Origin: a virus
Virus record (IMG/VR): IMGVR_UViG_3300049048_000026
Coordinates: 1-33,644 of that record
Length of the DNA stretch: 33,644 bases
Direction: 5' to 3' (one strand)
A program made the position numbers and the translations under genes. The notes beneath the pieces were generated by a model that saw only the letters and a program-made list of their open reading frames with translations, did no database searches and had not been told where the DNA came from. Below are positions 7,732 through 13,425 of the stretch, in pieces; positions within the stretch are counted from its first letter, which is position 1; every line of letters starts with the position of its first letter.

Positions 7732-7760
7732 TTGACAAAGTTTATAGGAAATGGTACAAT
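7732..7760 (+). promoter_or_regulatory. Sigma70-type promoter P1
   Basis: TTGACA at 7732-7737 and TACAAT at 7755-7760 are separated by exactly 17 bases, a near-perfect host sigma70 promoter. Transcription should begin near 7767. It lies in the first real non-coding gap of the rightward arm and drives the replication genes from 7,833 on. It shares GTCTTGACAA, a spacer GAAATG, and an A/T-rich start region ending AGTAT with the second promoter at 12,706, so the two are probably paralogous. Confidence 0.85.
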
Positions 7761-7769
7761 ATTAGTATA

Positions 7770-7832
7770 GGGAGTAAGGACGATGGTTGGGTTGAGTGAA
7801 ACGAAACTAACCTGAGTTCTTACCCTTAATAT
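7770..7832 (+). promoter_or_regulatory. Structured 5' leader with remote ribosome binding site
   Basis: Just after the expected transcription start, GTAAGGAC (7774-7781) can pair with GTTCTTAC (7816-7823). An inner stem pairs GGTTGG (7785-7790) with CTAACC (7807-7812), allowing one G-T pair. No ribosome site lies close to the ATG at 7833, but GGGAG at 7770-7774 sits at the left foot of the stem. Folding would leave about ten unpaired bases between that GGGAG and the ATG. This resembles the hairpin-assisted initiation sites known in T4 genes 25 and 38. The pairing is visible; its role is inferred. Confidence 0.55.
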
Positions 7833-7997
7833 ATGAAAATAAGATACTTTATTGATTTAGAGATACCTGATGAAGTAGTAAAGGAATTCTCAGAAAGCAT
7901 GGATTACACGCTGTATGGTAACCGTGTTGTTGAGAAAATGTTAGCGGAAGCTGACAGTTGTGATGATCTACCTTTAGATTGGACAGGAGAATGGTAA
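7833..7997 (+). CDS. Small hypothetical protein, first gene after promoter P1
   Basis: This 54-residue protein starts MKIRYFIDLEIPDEVV and ends with an acidic tail (DSCDDLPLDWTGEW). It is the first gene downstream of the sigma70 promoter and the hairpin leader. It is coupled to the next gene by overlap: the following ATG at 7991 lies inside its last codons. No family recognised. Its regular residue composition and tight linkage to both neighbours make it likely to be real. Confidence 0.7.
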   Translation: MKIRYFIDLEIPDEVVKEFSESMDYTLYGNRVVEKMLAEADSCDDLPLDWTGEW

Positions 7998-8206
7998 TCC
8001 GTAAGAATCCTGCTCATGACACTGAAAACCCTCCCGGAACTGTGACGTGGCCTTTCCCCTCGTCTTCCCGTAAGTCTGTTCATGGGGGCTACCCCGGTGA
8101 CATTAATCCCATCTATCTGAAGCATGTGGATGAGGGTAAAGAGCACAATGATGATGAGCCCAAGGTTGTCCTGATGAAGGATTATTTTAAGGAGAAGCCG
8201 GAATAA
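7991..8206 (+). CDS. Small hypothetical protein
   Basis: This 71-residue protein starts MVIRKNPAHDTENPPG. AGGAGA directly abuts the ATG, so a TTG at 7979 remains possible. It is rich in Pro and charged residues, ends KDYFKEKPE, and has no membrane segment. A strong AAGGAG lies at its 3' end, the expected ribosome site for whatever follows; today that is an HNH gene rather than the helicase. No function recognised. Confidence 0.65.
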   Translation: MVIRKNPAHDTENPPGTVTWPFPSSSRKSVHGGYPGDINPIYLKHVDEGKEHNDDEPKVVLMKDYFKEKPE

Positions 8207-8604
8207 CGACATACAACGAAGCGCACAAGAAGTATTTCCAGAACAATAAAGAGGCACTTAGAGAGGTTAGACGCAATTGGAGAACAGCCAATTATGAAAA
8301 ATACATTCTTTCTAGTGCCAAAAACACGGCAAAAGTTAAAGGACTTCCTTTTACTCTAGAGTTGGGTGATATTGTCATTCCTCCTATTTGTCCGTATCTC
8401 GGGATCGAAATTACGAAATCCCAAGAAGGCGAAGGTAGGAAACAATCTAACCCCTCAATAGATCGGATTGTACCAGCACTTGGATATGTGAAAGGGAATA
8501 TTCAAATCATTAGTGATTTAGCCAATCGCATGAAACAGGAGGCAACTCCAGAACAATTAAAAGCGTTTGCACAAAACGTTCTAAAATTGTATGGTTCTTC
8601 CTGA
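8203..8604 (+). CDS. HNH homing-endonuclease-type protein, inserted before the helicase
   Basis: The frame from 8191 encodes a charged N-terminal helix region followed by the HNH-type core: IVIPPICPYLG, PSIDRIVPALGYVKGN, IQIISDLANRMK. The same order (CPY, DRI, GY, N-Q-IS, AN-K) occurs in the HNH protein at 11,533, so the two are related. No ATG exists in the N-terminal part. AAGGAG at 8189-8194 points to ATA 8203 as start (133 residues); TTG 8362 would delete half the protein. It overlaps the stop of the gene before it and runs 14 bases into the helicase gene. I infer a mobile insertion at the helicase start. Family call good, start uncertain. Confidence 0.7.
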   Translation: MTTYNEAHKKYFQNNKEALREVRRNWRTANYEKYILSSAKNTAKVKGLPFTLELGDIVIPPICPYLGIEITKSQEGEGRKQSNPSIDRIVPALGYVKGNIQIISDLANRMKQEATPEQLKAFAQNVLKLYGSS

Positions 8605-9829
8605 ACTCTCTGTAATCAGGCTCTTTCTTAAGCACTCAGCTTGGAATGAGTACAAAGATAAGTTGACTCTCAAGGATTTTCCTAAAGAGCTTCAGCCTGT
8701 CTATTCCGTACTAGATAATTATCAGAATAACAACGAAGCAGGGACAGATTTATCCCTAGCCGATCTGTGTAATCTGCTTAGCGCATCTAGCGTGCGCGAC
8801 AAAGAGTATTATCTCGGTGTCGTAGAACAATTAGAAAAACTAGAAGTCACTGAAGATACAACGCTCAAGCTCATCAACCGCATCGTTGCGAACAAGCAGC
8901 TAGCTGAAATTAGTCTCGCTGCACATGACGCAAAGGAAGGCCGTGTTGAATTCGAGCAAGTGCTGTCCATGATGGACAAGTTTCGGGACCTTCACGGTAC
9001 TCCTGAAACAGACGAAGCTTCCTCTCTGTACGTTACAGACGACATTGAAGCGGTTGTGGCTGACGTATTCCAGAAGCCCGGCCTTCGATGGCGCATGAAA
9101 ACGATGAACAGGATGCTGGGGTCTTTACGACCCGGCGATTTTGGATTCGTGTTTGCAAGGCCTGAAACAGGCAAGACTACCTTCCTAGCCTCTGAGCTAA
9201 CCCACATGGCGGAGCAAGCTGATGCTCCCATCCTGTGGCTGGCTAACGAGGAAGATGGCAAGAAGGTGATGCTTAGGCTGTACCAAGCATCGTTTGGCAT
9301 TGACCTGCCTACCCTAATGTCTGATCTGGCAAAGTGGAAATCTCTTTACCAGCAGAAGTATGAGGGCAGGATTAAGGTGGTGTCTGACCTGTCAGTGATG
9401 ACTAAGAGTGGAGTGGAACGTCTATGCGCTAAGCTTAAACCAGCCCTGTTGGTTGTTGACCAACTCTCTAAGATTACAGGTTTCTCCAACGACCGTAAGG
9501 ACCTAGAGCTTGGAGCTTCCTGTGAGTGGGGACGTACTCTTGCTAAAACCTATTGCCCTGTTGTTGCTGTTCACCAAGCGGATGGAACAGCCGAAGGGGT
9601 TAAATGGTTAAACATGAACCACGTTGCTAACGCCAAGACTGCCATGCAAGCTGAGGCTGACTGGATTTTGGGGATCGGCAAAATTAATGATCCCGGCTAT
9701 GAGAATGTGCGTTACCTAGCCCTGTCTAAGAACAAGCTGACAGGTGATCCTGACACCGATCCCAACCTGAGGCACGGACGAATGGAAGCTCTCATTCATC
9801 CAATGATTGCTCGATACGGAGATATTTAA
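8591..9829 (+). CDS. DnaB-like replicative helicase
   Basis: This 412-residue protein is a RecA-fold helicase of the DnaB/T7 gp4 class. The Walker A motif ARPETGKTT is at 189-197 after LGSLRPGDFGFVF, and Walker B KPALLVVDQL has Asp290. Glu220/Glu221 in LANEEDG and His in VVAVHQADG fit the catalytic Glu and H4 histidine regions. An N-terminal helical domain of about 135 residues precedes the ATPase core. It should unwind DNA 5' to 3' with the separate primase at 6,762. The start ATG has no ribosome site of its own and lies within the end of the HNH gene, so its translation now probably depends on coupling. Confidence 0.9.
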   Translation: MVLPELSVIRLFLKHSAWNEYKDKLTLKDFPKELQPVYSVLDNYQNNNEAGTDLSLADLCNLLSASSVRDKEYYLGVVEQLEKLEVTEDTTLKLINRIVANKQLAEISLAAHDAKEGRVEFEQVLSMMDKFRDLHGTPETDEASSLYVTDDIEAVVADVFQKPGLRWRMKTMNRMLGSLRPGDFGFVFARPETGKTTFLASELTHMAEQADAPILWLANEEDGKKVMLRLYQASFGIDLPTLMSDLAKWKSLYQQKYEGRIKVVSDLSVMTKSGVERLCAKLKPALLVVDQLSKITGFSNDRKDLELGASCEWGRTLAKTYCPVVAVHQADGTAEGVKWLNMNHVANAKTAMQAEADWILGIGKINDPGYENVRYLALSKNKLTGDPDTDPNLRHGRMEALIHPMIARYGDI

Positions 9830-9915
9830 TGTATGTACCTTTATGGATTCACTATCCCATGGCTTTTTGTGCTGGTTGGGGGATTGCTGATTTGATTATG
9901 ATGGCTCTTCGATGA
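9829..9915 (+). CDS. 28-residue hydrophobic microprotein
   Basis: The start codon shares one base with the helicase stop (TAATG), and its stop overlaps the next start (ATGA). The protein begins MYVPLWIHYPMAF and is almost entirely hydrophobic, with one possible membrane-spanning stretch and a single terminal Arg. The double overlap argues for a translated, coupled micro-gene rather than random open frame. Function unknown. Confidence 0.5.
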   Translation: MYVPLWIHYPMAFCAGWGIADLIMMALR

Positions 9916-10124
9916 AATTTCCTAAGAACAGGGCTAACCTGTATGTAGTGGTCCGAGAAGACTACGATGGTGGTGGAGTGTTTAATGTCTCCCTGTTAGG
10001 GGGTTCCTCTGAACTGGAATTCGCAGAAGATTACAAAGACTCTTGCCAACAAGAATGGCTAGACAAAGTGGGGCATCTAGAGGGTGCTAAATTTGTAACT
10101 AGGTTAACAACCTTCTATGGCTGA
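9912..10124 (+). CDS. Small hypothetical protein
   Basis: This 70-residue protein starts MKFPKNRANLYVVVRED and looks like a small beta-rich soluble protein with an acidic middle. Its start overlaps the microprotein stop (ATGA) and its end overlaps the polymerase start by eight bases, so it is inside the replication operon. No domain recognised. Confidence 0.7.
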   Translation: MKFPKNRANLYVVVREDYDGGGVFNVSLLGGSSELEFAEDYKDSCQQEWLDKVGHLEGAKFVTRLTTFYG

Positions 10125-11238
10125 GCTTGCGCTTGACGTAGAAAGTACAACATGGAATAAAGGTAATCCTTACGATAGCCGTAATAAGTTGGTGTGTTAT
10201 AGCTGGGCAACCGACCACTCACACAATGCGCAACTTTGGCCTGCTCAGACAGAGGTTCAAACCAGCATCAATGAGTCCAGTTTAATTGTAGGCTTTAACT
10301 TTAAGTTCGACTACCACTGGCTAGCTAAGGAAGGGGTGGACTTAACAAAGTCCAAGATTTGGGACGTCCAGATTGCTGAGTTCATCTTGTCTAATCAAAC
10401 CAACCGTTTTCCTTCTCTCGACCAAACGTGTGAGAAATACGGTATTGCGAAGAAACTGGATGTAGTTAAGACAGAGTATTGGGACAAGGGAATTAACACT
10501 GATGCTATTCCATGGGACGTGCTTCGGGAATATGCTGCACACGATGCGGCGATTACCCTGCAATGTTACCATGCACAGCTAAAGTCGATGACTCCTGCCC
10601 AAGTGATGCTCTGTAAGCTGATGTGCCAAGACCTGCACATCTTACGGGAAATGGAAGCTAATGGACTTCCCTATGACGAAGAGCTGTGTCAACAACGCAG
10701 CATGGAGGTAGATGACCAGATATCAAAGATTAAACACGAACTCGCAGCTATTTATCCCCACATTCCTCTTAATTTTGGTTCTAACGATCATTTGTCTGCC
10801 TTTCTTTATGGTGGCGTGGTTAAGGAAGAAGCTAAAGAGCACGTTGGTTTTTATAAAGGGGGTCAAAAAGCCGGACAACCTAAATACAAAAATGTGATTG
10901 TTGAGCATCAGCTTCCTAGACTGTATACGCCTCTCAAGGGCAGCGAACTATTGAAAGAGGGAATGTTCGCCACAGATGAGGGTACTCTCAGGAAACTTAA
11001 GGGCAAACAGAAAGTCATCAACCTGCTGTTAGAGCTTGCCAAGCTAGAAAAACGTAATGGCACATACTACAAAGGGTTGGTTAAATTGCGAGAGGAAATG
11101 CATTGGCCCAAAGGAAAACTCCATGGTCAGTTTAACCAATGTGTTGCGGCAACTGGTCGTCTTAGTAGCAGTAAGCCTAACTTACAGAATTTTGACAGCC
11201 AACTCCAAGACATCTTTATCTCCGAGTATCGAGATTAG
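10117..11238 (+). CDS. DNA polymerase A family, N-terminal part (3'-5' exonuclease plus start of polymerase domain)
   Basis: This 373-residue protein is the front half of a T7/Pol I-type replicative polymerase. The proofreading exonuclease motifs are intact: LALDVES (Asp7, Glu9), VGFNFKFD (Asn61, Asp65) and YAAHD (Asp143). The polymerase domain begins with the thumb region and reaches GRLSSSKPNLQN at 347-358, just before catalytic motif A. It then stops after IFISEYRD at a TAG (11236-11238). Family A polymerases of this type are about 650-800 residues, so this is a truncated piece. The missing motifs A, B and C occur downstream from 11,990. Alone it could proofread but not synthesise DNA. Confidence 0.88.
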   Translation: MAELALDVESTTWNKGNPYDSRNKLVCYSWATDHSHNAQLWPAQTEVQTSINESSLIVGFNFKFDYHWLAKEGVDLTKSKIWDVQIAEFILSNQTNRFPSLDQTCEKYGIAKKLDVVKTEYWDKGINTDAIPWDVLREYAAHDAAITLQCYHAQLKSMTPAQVMLCKLMCQDLHILREMEANGLPYDEELCQQRSMEVDDQISKIKHELAAIYPHIPLNFGSNDHLSAFLYGGVVKEEAKEHVGFYKGGQKAGQPKYKNVIVEHQLPRLYTPLKGSELLKEGMFATDEGTLRKLKGKQKVINLLLELAKLEKRNGTYYKGLVKLREEMHWPKGKLHGQFNQCVAATGRLSSSKPNLQNFDSQLQDIFISEYRD

Positions 11239-11245
11239 AACAAGA

Positions 11246-11458
11246 ATGACAAAAGAACTAGAAGCACAGAGCCAACAAGAACTAGCCCAATTAGCTTATG
11301 AAGACGTCCTCGTATCCTTTAACAGCCTCTGTGAACAATACGGAGTGCGAGCAGTCCTTGCGTCTTTCCGAGACGCCTACCCCGAAATGTACGAAGAAGT
11401 TGTCGTCCAAATCAATCGACTTCCTCCCCAAAGACAAGTTGCTGCCCTGCTCAGGTGA
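11246..11458 (+). CDS. Small hypothetical protein inside the split polymerase locus
   Basis: This 70-residue protein starts MTKELEAQSQQELAQLAYED and is strongly helical with many Gln, Glu and Leu. It begins eight bases after the stop of the polymerase N-terminal part and ends ALLR at TGA. I do not recognise it. The composition looks like genuine protein. It may be a gene carried by the insertion that split the polymerase. A zinc-knuckle-like sequence continues in the +1 frame right after its stop. Confidence 0.5.
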   Translation: MTKELEAQSQQELAQLAYEDVLVSFNSLCEQYGVRAVLASFRDAYPEMYEEVVVQINRLPPQRQVAALLR

Positions 11459-11516
11459 TAGGTGCTGGCACTGTGGTAGGCCAGCAGGAGACTATTGCGG
11501 AGACTGTGCTCAATGA
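11439..11516 (+). CDS. Zinc-knuckle-like peptide (separate micro-gene or +1 extension)
   Basis: Overlapping the end of the 70-residue gene and running past it, the +1 frame encodes DRCWHCGRPAGDYCGDCAQ and stops at 11516. The CxxC ... CxxC pattern is too good for a shadow frame. The only nearby start is TTG 11439, giving 25 residues. Alternatively a +1 shift at the rare AGG codon just before the TGA of the upstream gene would append this knuckle to it. Which is right cannot be told from sequence. Confidence 0.35.
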   Translation: MLPCSGDRCWHCGRPAGDYCGDCAQ

Positions 11517-11518
11517 AC

Positions 11519-11537
11519 GATGTTAATTCAATGTGAC
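11519..11537 (+). repeat. Direct repeat, left copy (18/19 match with 11989-12007)
   Basis: The 19-base sequence GATGTTAATTCAATGTGAC matches the right copy at 11989-12007 at all but one base. Read in the polymerase frame from the ATG, it encodes MLIQCD, the residues leading into polymerase motif A. The left copy runs into the HNH gene, whose GTG start lies inside it, so it is a displaced exon fragment created when the HNH element inserted. Confidence 0.75.
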
Positions 11538-12006
11538 TCCTGAAGACAAGAAACAGAAACGCCGTGAATATTATCTACGTAGGAAAGACTATTACCTAGA
11601 ACAGAATAAACAATGGCGTGAAGCAAACAAAGAGCACAGAGCACAACATGCAGCCAAGAAGCATAGAGAACGAAAAGAGCAGAATCCAGCTCTCTATCTG
11701 TGGAAGTATGCCAAAGCTCGTGCTAGATATGACAACATGGATTTCGATTTAGAGATTACGGATATTGTTATTCCAGCCGTGTGTCCTTACTTTAAGACAC
11801 CGTTTGTGATGAATGACCAACATCTTGCAGCTTCTCTAGATAGAATTGATTCCAATAAAGGCTACACGAAAGACAACATCCAAGTGATTAGTTATCGTGC
11901 AAATAAAATGAAAAATGATGCAACAGTGCAAGAGCTGATCTCTTTTGCCAAAGGTGTTCTTGAAGTCCACCAAGGAGGTCAGGGCTGCGATGTTGATTCA
12001 ATGTGA
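11533..12006 (+). CDS. HNH homing-endonuclease-type protein inserted in the DNA polymerase gene
   Basis: This 157-residue protein has a very basic, helical N-terminal half (EDKKQKRREYYLRRKDYY, then many Arg/Lys/Gln), typical of DNA-binding linkers of homing endonucleases. The C-terminal nuclease core is IVIPAVCPYFKTPF, ASLDRIDSNKGYTKDN, IQVISYRANKMKND, closely paralleling the HNH at 8,203. The GTG start and the stop both fall within the 19-bp direct repeats. HNH enzymes of the I-HmuI type are known from phage DNA polymerase introns, so this location is typical. I see no convincing group I ribozyme core around it and treat it as a free-standing insertion. Confidence 0.8.
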   Translation: MTPEDKKQKRREYYLRRKDYYLEQNKQWREANKEHRAQHAAKKHRERKEQNPALYLWKYAKARARYDNMDFDLEITDIVIPAVCPYFKTPFVMNDQHLAASLDRIDSNKGYTKDNIQVISYRANKMKNDATVQELISFAKGVLEVHQGGQGCDVDSM

Positions 12007-12007
12007 C
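11989..12007 (+). repeat. Direct repeat, right copy, at the polymerase 3' part
   Basis: This copy differs from the left one by G for A at its seventh base. It begins the downstream polymerase fragment in frame (MLIQCD, followed by ASQL). AAGGAGG at 11972-11978 lies 11 bases upstream of its ATG, so this copy could be translated separately. The last codons of the HNH gene run through it. Confidence 0.75.
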
Positions 12008-12709
12008 GCTTCGCAGCTTTAGCCCGAATGGAGGACAATCCTCCAGCTTGCGAACGACCAGACAGGTATTCAGGAGGTACTGGACAAAGCGGACGCGCAC
12101 TCGCTCAATCAGGTCGCGTTCCAATTGCCTAGCCGCCTCATTGCCAAAATCTACCTATTCCGTACAATTTTCAGGGGATCGGGTTGGAGTTTTGCGAACG
12201 ATCCTGATTTCATGCACGTTAGCGCGGACCCGAAATATTGGGATGAGGTAAACGTAAAGTTCTTCACCAAGTATGCAGGCATTGACGCCTGTCATCAACG
12301 GTGGAAGGATGCAGTCATGCACCATGGCGTGATTCACGGACCTTTAGGCAGGTCGTGGTCTATCGGCATGAAGCGTGACAAGCGTGGTGAGCTTAAGATT
12401 CCATGGACGGTGCTGTCCAACTACCCTGTGCAGGGAACTGGTGCAGACGTAATGATGCTTGCTAGATTGATGGCCCATAAACGAATTAAAAAGGCCAATA
12501 TCGAATGCAAATTTATTTCCACTGTCCACGATAGCATTGTGCTGGACGCGCCTCAGAAGTCGATTGAGCCCCTTGCAGAGCTATTCCATGGTGTCTTCCA
12601 AGATATTCCCAAAGTCATTAAACAGAACTTTGGATATGACTGGATTGTGCCTATGGCCTGTGAATGCAAGTGGGGTAAAAACATGAAAGACATGGAGAAA
12701 ATGTCTTGA
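11990..12709 (+). CDS. DNA polymerase A family, C-terminal part, interrupted by an in-frame TAG
   Basis: From ATG 11990 the frame reads MLIQCDASQL, then TAG and CCC (12020-12025), then EWRTILQLAND and on to 12709. Family A motif A should read DASQLEWR without a break, so two extra codons, one a stop, sit inside the catalytic motif. After that the fragment is well preserved: KADAHSLNQVAF, motif B-like RLIAKIYLFRTIFRGSG, and motif C TVHDSIVLD. Without the interruption it would supply palm and fingers for the N-terminal part at 10,117. The longest uninterrupted piece with a start codon is TTG 12125-12709. Either recoding is needed or this polymerase is inactive. Confidence 0.7.
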
Positions 12710-12734
12710 CAATCAATAACAGAAATGTTATACT
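12706..12734 (+). promoter_or_regulatory. Sigma70-type promoter P2
   Basis: TTGACA at 12706-12711 and TATACT at 12729-12734 are separated by 17 bases. The -35 box overlaps the polymerase stop codon. It shares GTCTTGACAA, spacer GAAATG and downstream AGTAT with promoter P1 at 7,732, so both likely derive from one ancestral element. It should start transcription near 12741 and drive the ssDNA-binding protein gene. Confidence 0.85.
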
Positions 12735-12812
12735 ATAAGTATGGACAGAGAATCTTTAGAGTTGTACTTTATTGAAGACTTTGCCAACAGTTTATACAAA
12801 AAGGAAAATTAC

Positions 12813-13391
12813 TTGAACATTACTATTCTGAACGTTGCTATTGCTACTGTGCCTACGGCTAAAGGTAGCTACCAAGTGGCAGATGTTGCCTACAAGAACA
12901 ACAGCTTCCAAGGCAAGGTTGAAGGCAAGAAAGTTATGTCCTTTGGTGTCACGAAAGACACCTTTGGTGTGTTGAGTACGGCCCAGCCGGGCCAAACGTT
13001 TGAGGTGAACGTAGTTAAGAATGACAAGGGATACAATGATTGGGTGTCGATGCAACCAGCCAATGGAGCCGTGCCAAGCGTGTCCGCAGCAGGAGCTACT
13101 GCCGTCGCATCTGCAAGCAAAGGCTCCACCCCTGCTCCCCGCTCTACATATGAAACCCCCGAAGAGCGAGCGCAGCGGCAAGTTCTCATTGTCCGTCAGT
13201 CTAGCCTTAGTTCTGCTGTCGCTACTCTTGCTGTGGGCTCTAAAGTAGTAAAGCCTGAGGAAGTGCTGGCATTGGCGAAGCGTTACAACGAATGGGTGTT
13301 CCAGAAGGGTGCAGATGTTCAGGGCCCTACGGGCTTTGATGACCTTCCGGACTTCCCCAAAGAGCTGGCTGACGAACCTCAGATCGACTAA
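12813..13391 (+). CDS. Probable single-stranded DNA-binding protein
   Basis: The 192-residue product starting at TTG 12813 has an N-terminal strand-rich region resembling an OB-fold (SYQVADVAYKNNSFQGKV, PGQTFEVNVVKNDKGYNDW), an Ala/Ser/Pro-rich linker, and an acidic C terminus (DDLPDFPKELADEPQID). Acidic tails are typical of phage SSBs that recruit replication partners. TTG 12813 is preferred because AAGGA lies seven bases upstream. ATG 12741 in the same frame would add 24 residues but falls at the predicted transcription start, so would be leaderless. Its own promoter and following terminator fit an abundant protein. The function is inferred, not proven by a diagnostic motif. Confidence 0.65.
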   Translation: MNITILNVAIATVPTAKGSYQVADVAYKNNSFQGKVEGKKVMSFGVTKDTFGVLSTAQPGQTFEVNVVKNDKGYNDWVSMQPANGAVPSVSAAGATAVASASKGSTPAPRSTYETPEERAQRQVLIVRQSSLSSAVATLAVGSKVVKPEEVLALAKRYNEWVFQKGADVQGPTGFDDLPDFPKELADEPQID

Positions 13392-13400
13392 TCATTAAAC

Positions 13401-13420
13401 AAGGCCCTTCGGGGCCTTTC
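13401..13420 (+). terminator. Intrinsic terminator or stem-loop after the SSB gene
   Basis: AAGGCCC (13401-13407), loop TTCG, GGGCCTT (13412-13418) form a perfect 7-bp stem closed by the very stable C(UUCG)G tetraloop. Only three T residues follow before CTC, so termination is probably partial, letting some transcripts continue into the next genes while giving the SSB gene a short abundant message. Confidence 0.75.
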
Positions 13421-13425
13421 TCATC

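Noticed and set aside
11236-11989. Group I intron in the polymerase gene
   Set aside because: The boundary bases fit (T before, G at the end) and joining would be in frame, but I could not find convincing P3/P7 core pairings, and the interval holds plausible protein-coding frames. Left as an open possibility in the findings.
12003-12251. Alternative frame through the polymerase motif A region, as a +1 frameshift product of CTT TAG
   Set aside because: A +1 shift at the CTT TAG resembles the RF2 site, but the resulting Arg/Ser/Thr-rich sequence does not match polymerase, whereas the original frame resumes EWRTILQLAND after the stop.
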